The notes beneath the pieces are model-generated. The model saw only the letters and a list, made by a program, of their open reading frames with translations, was not told the origin of the DNA and did not search any database. Shown piece by piece: positions 28,522 through 36,644 of a stretch of 64,000 nt of DNA (within the stretch, counting starts at the first letter, position 1; every line of letters starts with the position of its first letter). Where the stretch lies: NCBI RefSeq assembly GCF_000316605.1, contig NC_019683.1, forward strand, positions 4,820,036 to 4,884,035, read 5' to 3'. A program made the position numbers and the translations under genes. This stretch comes from [Leptolyngbya] sp. PCC 7376 (GTDB lineage Bacteria; Cyanobacteriota; Cyanobacteriia; Cyanobacteriales; MRBY01).

Positions 28522-29904
28522 TTAGTCAAGTTCGTCCATGTTCAATACAGGCTCAGTCTCACGATCGATACCTTTCTCGAAACCAGCTTCAGCCGCACGA
28601 GCACGACCAGCATGCCAGAGGTGACCAACGAGGAAGAAGAAAGAGAGAACGAAGTGAGAACCAGCCAACCATTGACGAAGGTTCACAAAGTTAAAGGAGT
28701 TAGGCTCAGTAATAATACCGCCAACAGAGTTGATGGAAGCATTAGGAGCGTGAGTCATGTATTCAGCAGCACGACGAAGTTGCCAAGGCTGAATGTCATT
28801 ACGGATTTTGTCGAGGTCAAGACCATTAGGACCACGGAGAGGCTCAAGCCAAGGACCACGGAAATCCCAGAAACGCATTGTCTCACCACCGAGAATAATC
28901 TCGCCAGTAGGGGAACGCATGAGATATTTACCAAGACCAGTAGGACCTTGAGCAGAACCTACGTTCGCACCCATAGATTGGTCACGAGCTAGGAAGATTA
29001 ACGCCTGAGACTGAGAAGCTTCAGCGTTAGTAGGACCGTAAAATTCACTAGGATAAGCAGTGTTGTTAAACCAAACAAAACAAGTTGCGATGAAAGCCAT
29101 CAAAGACAAAGCACCGAGACTGTAAGAAAGGTAAGCTTCACCAGACCAAACGAAAGCACGACGTGCCCAACCGAAAGGCTTAGTGAGAATGTGCCAAATA
29201 CCACCGAAGATACAGATGAGACCCACATAAATGTGACCACCAATAATATCTTCCATGTTGTTCACACCAATCATCCAACCTTCACCACCGAAAGGAGCTT
29301 TGAACAAATAGCCAAAGATCACACCGGGGTTAAGAGTCGGATTAGCAATAATACGAACATCGCCACCACCAGGTGCCCAGGTATCGTATACACCGCCGAA
29401 GAACATCGCTTTGAAAACAAGAAGCAATGCACCACAACCAAGAAGAATAAGGTGATAACCAATGATGTTAGTCATTTGGTTCTTGTCTTTCCAGTCATAG
29501 CCAAAGAAGCTGGAGTATTCTTCAAGAGTTTCAGGGCCACGAACAGCGTGATAAATACCACCGAGACCGAGAACTGCAGAAGAAATAAGGTGTAAAACAC
29601 CAACAACAAAGTAGGGGAAAGTACTAATCACTTCACCACCGGGACCTACACCCCAACCCAAGGTTGCGAGGTGAGGCATCAAAATAAAACCTTGCTCGTG
29701 CATAGGCTTCTCTGCAACAAAGTGAGCGACCTCAAAGAGAGTCATTGCACCAGTCCAGAACACGATAAGTCCAGCATGGGCTACATGAGCACCAAGAAGC
29801 TTACCGGAAAGGTCTATCAAGCGAGCGTTACCAGACCACCAGGCGAAGCCAGTAGATTCGATATCACGACCACCTGACATGGGGGTATTAGAGAGCGTTA
29901 CCAC
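28522..29904 (-). CDS. psbC: photosystem II CP43 antenna protein PsbC
   Basis: Core antenna of photosystem II that binds chlorophylls and helps ligate the manganese cluster. 460 residues when started at GTG 29904, inside the end of psbD. That GTG is the well-known psbC start and has GGAGG nine bases upstream. The longer frame to 29970 only reflects the overlap. Features: [14 protein letters not shown] near the start and APGGGDVR in the lumenal loop. It overlaps psbD by 17 bases. Confidence 0.97.
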   Translation of the reverse strand: MVTLSNTPMSGGRDIESTGFAWWSGNARLIDLSGKLLGAHVAHAGLIVFWTGAMTLFEVAHFVAEKPMHEQGFILMPHLATLGWGVGPGGEVISTFPYFVVGVLHLISSAVLGLGGIYHAVRGPETLEEYSSFFGYDWKDKNQMTNIIGYHLILLGCGALLLVFKAMFFGGVYDTWAPGGGDVRIIANPTLNPGVIFGYLFKAPFGGEGWMIGVNNMEDIIGGHIYVGLICIFGGIWHILTKPFGWARRAFVWSGEAYLSYSLGALSLMAFIATCFVWFNNTAYPSEFYGPTNAEASQSQALIFLARDQSMGANVGSAQGPTGLGKYLMRSPTGEIILGGETMRFWDFRGPWLEPLRGPNGLDLDKIRNDIQPWQLRRAAEYMTHAPNASINSVGGIITEPNSFNFVNLRQWLAGSHFVLSFFFLVGHLWHAGRARAAEAGFEKGIDRETEPVLNMDELD

Positions 29905-30946
29905 GTGGTAGTACCTCCTCAGGGAATACAAATTGTTCGTGAATTTGGTCTTGCGGTGCCATCCATGCACGCATTCCTTCGTTCAACAAGACGTTCTTTG
30001 TATAGAATGTCTCGAACTCAGGGTCTTCCGCTGCGCGGAGTTCCTGCGATACGAAGTCATATGCACGTAAGTTCAACGCCAATCCAACAATACCCACAGA
30101 GCTCATCCAGAGGCCTGTTACGGGTACGAATAGCATGAAGAAGTGCAACCAACGCTTGTTGGAGAATGCAATACCGAAAATCTGACTCCAGAAACGGTTT
30201 GCTGTCACCATCGAGTAGGTCTCTTCTGCTTGGGTCGGTTCAAACGCGCGGAACGTGTTTGCCTGCTCACTATCTTCAAACAATGTGTTCTCTACTGTCG
30301 CTCCGTGAATCGCACATAGTAGTGCGCCACCGAGAATACCCGCAACACCCATCATGTGGAAGGGGTTCAGGGTCCAGTTGTGGAAACCTTGTAAGAAAAG
30401 AATGAAACGGAAGATTCCTGCTACACCAAAGCTAGGTGCAAAGAACCAGCTAGACTGACCCAATGGGTACATCAGAAATACACTGACGAATACCGCGATA
30501 GGACCAGAAAAGGCGATCGCGTTATAAGGACGAATACCGACCAGACGAGCAATCTCGAACTGACGCAGCATGAAGCCGATCAGGCCGAATGCACCGTGCA
30601 GGGCGACAAAACTCCACAGGCCACCAATTTGGCACCAGCGGGCAAAGTTCCAACCAGCTTCAGGACCCCATAGGAAAATCAGGGAGTGACCGAGGCTAGC
30701 AGCAGGGCTAGATACCGCTACAGTCAAAAAGTTACATCCTTCTAGGTAGGAGGACGCTAGTCCGTGGGTGTACCAAGAAGTTACGAAGGTCGTACCAGTC
30801 AACCATCCACCCGTTGCTAGAAAAGCACAGGGGAAGAGTAAAATACCGGACCAACCGACGAAAACGAATCGATCTCGCTTCAGCCAATCGTCGAGGACGT
30901 CAAACCATCCCCGCTCTTGGGAGGCGCGTCCGACTGCAATAGTCAT
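29888..30946 (-). CDS. psbD: photosystem II D2 reaction-centre protein PsbD
   Basis: Binds half of the P680 chlorophylls, pheophytin, QA and the non-heme iron together with D1. 352 residues, the standard length, with an uninterrupted frame. The C-terminus [12 protein letters not shown] is the normal D2 end, not processed like D1. Start ATG 30946 has AGAGGAA upstream. First gene of the psbD-psbC transcript. Many cyanobacteria have a second psbD copy elsewhere; only this psbC-linked copy is in the window. Confidence 0.99.
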   Translation of the reverse strand: MTIAVGRASQERGWFDVLDDWLKRDRFVFVGWSGILLFPCAFLATGGWLTGTTFVTSWYTHGLASSYLEGCNFLTVAVSSPAASLGHSLIFLWGPEAGWNFARWCQIGGLWSFVALHGAFGLIGFMLRQFEIARLVGIRPYNAIAFSGPIAVFVSVFLMYPLGQSSWFFAPSFGVAGIFRFILFLQGFHNWTLNPFHMMGVAGILGGALLCAIHGATVENTLFEDSEQANTFRAFEPTQAEETYSMVTANRFWSQIFGIAFSNKRWLHFFMLFVPVTGLWMSSVGIVGLALNLRAYDFVSQELRAAEDPEFETFYTKNVLLNEGMRAWMAPQDQIHEQFVFPEEVLPRGNAL

Positions 30947-31265
30947 AATGTTAAATTCCTCTTGTTTATATAGATGAACAAGGGTGTAATAAATTACTTA
31001 CGGATAAGTGTCCTTGTTATGGAATCTCTCTGTCAATGTTTAAAAGCCAATAGGGATTATGGAATAAGTCCTATGGTTGTAGGAGATTCGAGACTTTTCG
31101 TAAGTTTGCTAACTAGAGACAAAAGACTTTTTGACACCTAATTAACGTTTCTTAAAATAGCACAATCTTCATAGGCGGGTTGCCTTCTGAAGGTTTTCGT
31201 AAGACGAGTGTAAACACTTTTCTTAGTACTTTGCAGATAAATTGTCACAAAACGATACAGTTCTA
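30947..31265. other. region upstream of psbD
   Basis: About 320 bases between cobU and psbD, both on the minus strand. It should contain the psbD promoter and leader. I see no gene, no clear tandem regulatory repeat and no strong hairpin. Confidence 0.5.
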
Positions 31266-31823
31266 TCAGAAAAGAGGGGATTGTGCTTCTGGTAAGGGTT
31301 GGCCTAATTGTTTGAGGTTGAGGGCGTGGCCTCCAGCAAGAAGATAGGTTTCGTCTGCTTTGAGGCCTGTTTGTCGAATGAGTCGGCCTAGGCGATCGCG
31401 GAAAAGTCTTCCCATAGGATAGGTCGGCACTAATCCCCAACCGGTTTCTTCGGCAACCATAATACTTAGAAAATCTAGGGTTGGAAGTAGCTCAAGGAAT
31501 TCAGCCATCAGTTCATGCCATTGGGCTGCTTCAGTTTCCAAGTGGGCCGCAACCCACAACCCTAAGGAATCAACCAATACGCAATGTCCACTAGGAATTG
31601 TTTTTAAGGCACCTGAGAGATCTTTTGCTTCAGCGATAAATTGCCATGTATCGGGGCGGCGATCGCGATGGTGTTGGATACGGGCTGTCCATTCAGGGTC
31701 GCTGGGGTCTTCTTTTGCAGTGGCGATGTAGGTGACTGGTTTACCGGATTGGAGGGCGAGATGTTCTGCCCATTCGCTTTTGCCAGAACGGACAGCCCCA
31801 GTCACTAAAATACTGTTTCCCAT
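31266..31823 (-). CDS. cobU: bifunctional adenosylcobinamide kinase/guanylyltransferase
   Basis: Phosphorylates adenosylcobinamide and then transfers GMP to it, in the late steps of cobalamin assembly or salvage. 185 residues. P-loop GAVRSGKS at 8-15. The guanylyl-accepting His region is QHHRDRRP and the Walker B-like stretch is VLVDSLGLWV. The end of RNase D-like gene 31835-32755 lies 11 bases upstream on the same strand, so the two are probably co-transcribed. Confidence 0.93.
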   Translation of the reverse strand: MGNSILVTGAVRSGKSEWAEHLALQSGKPVTYIATAKEDPSDPEWTARIQHHRDRRPDTWQFIAEAKDLSGALKTIPSGHCVLVDSLGLWVAAHLETEAAQWHELMAEFLELLPTLDFLSIMVAEETGWGLVPTYPMGRLFRDRLGRLIRQTGLKADETYLLAGGHALNLKQLGQPLPEAQSPLF

Positions 31824-31834
31824 GGGTTTAAAGA

Positions 31835-32755
31835 TTAAAAAGGTACATCAGAGTCATTGATATCAATGGCTTTTAGATTGGCTGACTGGGTGATTTTTTC
31901 GTCGATAGGGAGATCTGAAAGGAGGGCTTCAAATTCTTTTTGTAAGGCTTTGGTGAGTTTGATTGGAGTATCGCTCTGAAACTGATGGGAGGCGATCGCC
32001 TGAGCAAGTTCGGAAAGTTTAACGTATTGGATTTTTCGTTCAGAATAACTGAGCTTAAAACCCACTGTTTCTTCTACTTTTTGGGCCGTCATAGCCGCTT
32101 TTATACGGTCTTTAAGATGTACAACCTCACTATTCAGCATTTGCCAATCATGTTCGATCTGACGATAGCGACGAGTTAACTGCACAATATTCTCGCGATC
32201 GGGGTCGGCCTGGCATTGTTGCTGAAGTTGTAGAAGACGGTGATGCACTTGCGCAGTATAAACAGGGTCAAGTTTCGCATATTCGAGTTGTGCTGCACTT
32301 AAAGGGCGATCACCCCACTCACTACCTTGCAGCTCCTTATCCACTTTTGGAAAATGACAGAGGTGCTCTGCCAAGCTTTTGAGAGAGTTATCGGGCTTAG
32401 GTGCAAGATAATAAGGAATCTTTTTTGCGAGCTCAAGGGTACAAATTATATTTTTCGCTTTCGTTTTCCCTAAATATTTTCGATCAAAGGCCGCATTGTG
32501 GAAAACTTTGGCGATCGCCTCATCCACCATAATCTCCTGAATGAAATGCTCAACCAGTTCTGGTCGATCCAGCACATCAAAAATCAAAACCTGTTCCCCA
32601 GTCAAATCCGCAGAATTTGCAGAAATCTGGATCAGAGATAAATGGGGTTGCTTACTCCGAAAATCCGCCACTTCCGTATCTACCCACAAAATCGGCGCAA
32701 ACTTCAAACGGGCGATCGCCGCGATTATGTCATCGGGATTTTGGAGATAGGGCAT
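31835..32755 (-). CDS. RNase D-like 3'-5' exonuclease
   Basis: 306 residues. The N-terminal 180 residues hold a DEDDy exonuclease: WVDTE (first Asp/Glu), VFHNAAFDRKYL (second Asp), and YAKLDPVYT (Tyr and last Asp). Acts on RNA 3' ends such as tRNA precursors. The C-terminal region has coiled-coil character and lacks an obvious HRDC domain, so it is related to, rather than identical with, E. coli RNase D. Upstream partner of cobU in a likely operon. Confidence 0.88.
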   Translation of the reverse strand: MPYLQNPDDIIAAIARLKFAPILWVDTEVADFRSKQPHLSLIQISANSADLTGEQVLIFDVLDRPELVEHFIQEIMVDEAIAKVFHNAAFDRKYLGKTKAKNIICTLELAKKIPYYLAPKPDNSLKSLAEHLCHFPKVDKELQGSEWGDRPLSAAQLEYAKLDPVYTAQVHHRLLQLQQQCQADPDRENIVQLTRRYRQIEHDWQMLNSEVVHLKDRIKAAMTAQKVEETVGFKLSYSERKIQYVKLSELAQAIASHQFQSDTPIKLTKALQKEFEALLSDLPIDEKITQSANLKAIDINDSDVPF

Positions 32756-32831
32756 AAAAAGTCAAAACTTGTCCGGATGAAAGAACATTCACCAGTAGTA
32801 AATAAGTGGTAGATGCACCCTGGTTTTAGCC

Positions 32832-33701
32832 TCAGAGACTCGTTTCTGGGGCTTTTTCATTTTCGCGTAATTCCCTGGACGAGAGGACATCTGGTAGACG
32901 TTTTTTAAACACGTAAAGCCAAATTAATCCCATCAAACCCAGGACAATACCGCCAAGACTAACCAACTGTGCAATACGCAATCCTCCGATCATCAGGCTA
33001 TCCGTCCGCAACCCTTCGATCCATACTCGTCCCGTACTATAAACAACCCAATAAGTCAGGAAAAGCGTCCCCGTTTTGAGGCGATCACCATGCTTCAAAC
33101 CCCAGAAAAATAGATATAGCAGCAATGCTAAAACACCAACATTCCAAATAGACTCATAGAGAAACGTTGGATGAAAATATTCATAGTTGGCGAGCGAGTA
33201 GGGTCGATTTGCGGGTGGAATATACAACTTCCACGGTAAATCAGTCGGATCACCAAAAGCCTCAGAATTAAAGAAATTTCCCCAACGTCCAATCGCCTGA
33301 CCCAAAATTAGAGAAGGCGCAATCAGATCAGCCAATTGCCAGAACGAAACTTTGTTGAGACGCGCAAAAATCCAACCGGCGAGAATTCCTCCCAAAACCG
33401 CGCCATGGATAGCAATACCACCCTTCCAGATCGCAAAAATATCCTGCGGGCGATCAACATAACTTTGCCATTGGAACAACACATAATAAATCCGAGCACA
33501 GGGAATCGCCGCAAGCACACCCCAAATCGCATAATCCGCGACAAACTCAGGATTAACCTCGCGCTTTGTCGCTAAAAATTGAGCTAAATTAACGCCAATC
33601 AGCACAGCCGAAGCGATCAGCAAACCGTACCAACGCACGGCAAAATTTCCCACTTCAAAAATGATTGGGCCGGGAGACTGGAATTGCCAAGCAAAGATCA
33701 T
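32832..33701 (-). CDS. lgt: prolipoprotein diacylglyceryl transferase
   Basis: Attaches diacylglyceryl to the Cys of lipoprotein precursors in the plasma membrane, the first step of lipoprotein maturation. 289 residues with seven hydrophobic segments. Signature GRWGNFFNSEAFG at about 150-163, and HGAVLGGILAG with the conserved His. The window also holds a lipobox protein at 26028. Confidence 0.95.
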   Translation of the reverse strand: MIFAWQFQSPGPIIFEVGNFAVRWYGLLIASAVLIGVNLAQFLATKREVNPEFVADYAIWGVLAAIPCARIYYVLFQWQSYVDRPQDIFAIWKGGIAIHGAVLGGILAGWIFARLNKVSFWQLADLIAPSLILGQAIGRWGNFFNSEAFGDPTDLPWKLYIPPANRPYSLANYEYFHPTFLYESIWNVGVLALLLYLFFWGLKHGDRLKTGTLFLTYWVVYSTGRVWIEGLRTDSLMIGGLRIAQLVSLGGIVLGLMGLIWLYVFKKRLPDVLSSRELRENEKAPETSL

Positions 33702-33733
33702 AGTGATTTCGTAGTGGGGAAAGTAAGGAAAAC

Positions 33734-34126
33734 TTATTTTTTGTGGGTCGCTTCAACAACGGTATGGACGTTGCCACGAGGTTTATAATCACCCTTCACC
33801 GTAATTTCTAAAGGGTCACAAGCCTGAATCAAGTCATCTAAAATTTGATTCACTGCTTCTTCATGGGAAATGTAACGATCACGGTAGCTATTGATGTAGA
33901 GTTTGATGGCTTTTAGTTCAACCACTTTTTGATCTGGTACATAGGAAACGTAGATCGTCGCGAAATCGGGGTAGCCAGAAAAAGGACATTTACAAGTGTA
34001 TTCGGGCAAAGAAATATTGACAGTGTAGCGTCTGCCAGGACGGGGATTCGGAAAAGTAACAAGTTGACCTTCCTCGATTTCACGCTCACCATATTTAGCG
34101 TCAGGGAAATTTGGTAATTCAGTCAT
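33734..34126 (-). CDS. queF: preQ0 reductase QueF
   Basis: Reduces 7-cyano-7-deazaguanine to preQ1 with NADPH on the queuosine pathway. 130 residues, the short type of QueF. The catalytic Cys is in TCKCPFSGYPDF, with the Asp of YPDF, and the QueF motif LKAIKLYINSYRDR follows, with HEEAVNQIL after it. It lies 32 bases before lgt on the same strand. Confidence 0.95.
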   Translation of the reverse strand: MTELPNFPDAKYGEREIEEGQLVTFPNPRPGRRYTVNISLPEYTCKCPFSGYPDFATIYVSYVPDQKVVELKAIKLYINSYRDRYISHEEAVNQILDDLIQACDPLEITVKGDYKPRGNVHTVVEATHKK

Positions 34127-34282
34127 GGCGGATTTTAGATGCGTTGGGATTGCCGTGTTGTATTGTACCGATCTTTAGACAATCTGAGGTTTCCCCGGTA
34201 CAGAACACCGTTCTAGGTTAACTCGCACAAATCATTGTTTGCTTTAGCCACCGAAATCGACCAAGATCCCTAGGATGAAATT

Positions 34283-34987
34283 TTATTGATGGCGATACTT
34301 ATTCATCAAAACAGGCGGGATTAGGCTCAATAGGCATAGAGCTGTCAATGCCATAATCAGTGGGAGGCGATCGCCTCCAGAGAGAGCAGTTTTACCGCTT
34401 ACTCCCAGCCATGTATAAAGAATCGTGCCAGGAATAATACCGATAAATGTCCCGAGGGTATAGGGAACCCAGTGGATAGGCGTCAAACCAAACAAAAAAT
34501 TCAGCAAATTAAATGGCGTAATCGGTGCAAAGCGCAGAGCCAAAACAATAGCTAATGGTTTTTTACTGACAGAAGTACGGATTTTCTTGAGAAGGCGATG
34601 ATCTCGAAATCTTTTGCCTGCCCAATCTTGCAAGATATAACGTGCCGCCCAGAATGCACCGAGGGCACCAAGGGTCGCACCAACAACCGACCAAAATGTC
34701 CCCCAAGATAATCCGAAGAGAATACCGCCTGCGGTTGTGAGCACAGTACCTGGTATTCCAAAAATTGTCAGAACAATATATAAGCCCAAAAATAAGGGCA
34801 CGACACAGCAAGGCAAAATTTGCAGGATACCCGCCAAATTTTCGTGGTCAAACAAAATATGTCTGACCTGAAAACCAAAGCAGGCGATCGCCCCAAGGGC
34901 AAAAATGGTCAGAATTAGGCGACGTTTCTGCCGAGGATTCGTTTTTTGAAAAAGATTAAACTTCTGGAGACCCTTGAGGAATCGCAT
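34283..34987 (-). CDS. TVP38/DedA-related VTT-domain membrane protein (second of a pair)
   Basis: 234 residues from ATG 34987, chosen for GAGGA eight bases upstream; the frame is open to 35017. Several hydrophobic segments flank the VTT signature stretches GTVLTTAGGILFG, LRFAPITPFNLLNFLFG and GTFIGIIPGTILYTW. This family moves lipids between membrane leaflets or shapes membranes; its exact role in cyanobacteria is not established. It overlaps the end of the preceding VTT gene by 32 bases, so translation is probably coupled. Confidence 0.85.
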   Translation of the reverse strand: MRFLKGLQKFNLFQKTNPRQKRRLILTIFALGAIACFGFQVRHILFDHENLAGILQILPCCVVPLFLGLYIVLTIFGIPGTVLTTAGGILFGLSWGTFWSVVGATLGALGAFWAARYILQDWAGKRFRDHRLLKKIRTSVSKKPLAIVLALRFAPITPFNLLNFLFGLTPIHWVPYTLGTFIGIIPGTILYTWLGVSGKTALSGGDRLPLIMALTALCLLSLIPPVLMNKYRHQ

Positions 34988-35720
34988 CAGAACCGTCCTC
35001 GTCAATTTGAGCATCAAGTGCTTTCTGAGCAGCTTTTGTAATTAAAACTGTGACAACTACTGTGGCAATTAATCCGACAATTGTTAATGCGGTTTTTAAT
35101 AGTGCTTCCTGACCACCAGCTGCATCAGCGCTCGCTGCATTAGCTGCCGCACGACCGATATAGCCAAAGTAAACATACATAACCGTCCCTGGCATCATGC
35201 CAATCCAAGACGCTACAACGTATTCCCGTAGCGTAACTTTTGTCACGCCAAAAGCATAATTAAGGAAGACAAAAGGAAAAATTGGCGAAAGCCTAACCAA
35301 ACCCACAATTTTCCAGCCTTCCTGCGCTACAGCTTTATCCACAGCTCTAAACTTCGGTTGACTGTCAATCTGTTTCGAGACCCAGTCCCGCGCAATGTAT
35401 CTCCCAATCAAGAAAGAACAGGTTGCTGCCAAAGTCGAGGCGATCGATACAAGGATCGATCCTTGTACAACTCCAAACAAAGCTCCCGCTCCAAGGGTTA
35501 AAGCGGCTCCTGAAACAAACATCACTGATGCCAGCACATAAATACCGATAAAAGCGATAATCCCCCAAGTACCAAGGCTATCCACCCAAAGAATTGCTTG
35601 ATCTAGCAGGCCGTTAATGAATGTAAAAATACCCAATTTCTTTAATGCGATTACTGCTACCGCCACAATCAGGGCGATCGCCCCAAACTTAACCCACTTA
35701 TTTTTCAATAATCCGTTCAT
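34956..35720 (-). CDS. TVP38/TMEM64-family VTT-domain membrane protein (first of a pair)
   Basis: 254 residues, with a membrane segment at 12-30 and then the VTT core: SGAALTLGAGALFG, a helical loop (GRYIARDWVSKQ), VGLVRLSPIFPFVFLNYAFG, and IGMMPGTVMYVYFGYIG. A last hydrophobic segment and an acidic tail follow. It is a paralogue of the overlapping downstream gene. The two may work together as a hetero-oligomer, which is inference. Confidence 0.88.
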   Translation of the reverse strand: MNGLLKNKWVKFGAIALIVAVAVIALKKLGIFTFINGLLDQAILWVDSLGTWGIIAFIGIYVLASVMFVSGAALTLGAGALFGVVQGSILVSIASTLAATCSFLIGRYIARDWVSKQIDSQPKFRAVDKAVAQEGWKIVGLVRLSPIFPFVFLNYAFGVTKVTLREYVVASWIGMMPGTVMYVYFGYIGRAAANAASADAAGGQEALLKTALTIVGLIATVVVTVLITKAAQKALDAQIDEDGSDAIPQGSPEV

Positions 35721-35930
35721 AATTCCGCTTCATCTGCCTCAACAGCAAAATGCATCTGGACATGTCCAGTCTAAAAACAAACACCCAAACAAACCTTAAA
35801 AACACCATAAAATCTGGTTTAATTCCTGAGAAAATCCCGGCAATGCTGAGCCTTATTTCATTAAAATGCTCCCAGACAAACCAAGAGTACCGGTCCAAAC
35901 ACAGCACATTGCAACCAGAATCAATCAAAA

Positions 35931-35960
35931 AAGCAGATCGACAATAAGTCTGATCTGCTT
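35931..35960 (-). terminator. intrinsic terminator after the RRM gene
   Basis: On the minus strand AAGCAGATC pairs with GATCTGCTT around a 12-base loop and TTTTTT follows. It lies about 48 bases after the stop of the RNA-binding protein gene. Confidence 0.85.
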
Positions 35961-36007
35961 CTCTACCAAACAATAAATTTTAGACACCGATGGCGGTAGA
36001 CTCTAAT

Positions 36008-36310
36008 TTAATAACGATTGCGGGAATTTGAACGGCCACCGCCGCCACCACGAGAATTGCCTCTATCCTCACGAGGTCTCGCTTTATTGACCTTAAGTTG
36101 ACGCCCCATCCAGTCTGCGCCATCAAGCGCTTCGATAGCAGCAAGTTCTTCCTCATCCTTAGACATTTCGACAAAAGCGAAACCACGAGGACGGGATGTT
36201 TCACGGTCAGTAGGGATCTGTACCCGCTTCACTGTTCCATAGTCAGCAAAGACATCTCTCAGATCATCTTCTGTAACCTCGTAAGACAAATTTCCAATGT
36301 AAATAGACAT
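36008..36310 (-). CDS. RRM-type RNA-binding protein (cyanobacterial Rbp)
   Basis: 100 residues from ATG 36310; a longer frame to 36331 begins with TTG and adds nothing. One RRM domain fills residues 1-80: RNP2 is IYIGNLSY and RNP1 is RGFAFVEM. The short C-terminal tail is Gly/Arg/Ser-rich (GGGGGRSNSRNRY), the type found in cold-inducible cyanobacterial Rbp proteins. It probably binds mRNA. Cold regulation is known for relatives but is not shown here. Confidence 0.93.
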   Translation of the reverse strand: MSIYIGNLSYEVTEDDLRDVFADYGTVKRVQIPTDRETSRPRGFAFVEMSKDEEELAAIEALDGADWMGRQLKVNKARPREDRGNSRGGGGGRSNSRNRY

Positions 36311-36644
36311 AATTGTTAGATATTCTTCCAAATCGGAGAATGCAGAGTGTAAAGATTCGGAAGTAAGCAGTTAAAAAATCTGAAAACTTGATTCAACTAA
36401 AAATCCTAAATCCCTATCAATTATAAAGCCATCATGGTTGATTTACTAAATTGTCAAGGAATATATCTAAGCCACAAAACTCCCTGAATATCTCGAACAG
36501 ACACTTGTAAACTTTCAAGACATAACCAATAAGAAGTTTAAGAATAGATTTCCAATAATCCGCAATAATTATCATTATCAGTGTGAGTCTGTCTCAGATA
36601 ATTCATCTAAACCAAAGACATACTATTTCTCTTAGCTTTAAAAG
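36311..36644. other. divergent leader region between rbp and the CHASE2 kinase
   Basis: About 330 AT-rich bases between divergent genes. No small gene is seen. Relatives of this RRM gene have long 5' leaders involved in cold response, so this stretch may hold one, but no conserved element was recognised. Confidence 0.45.
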
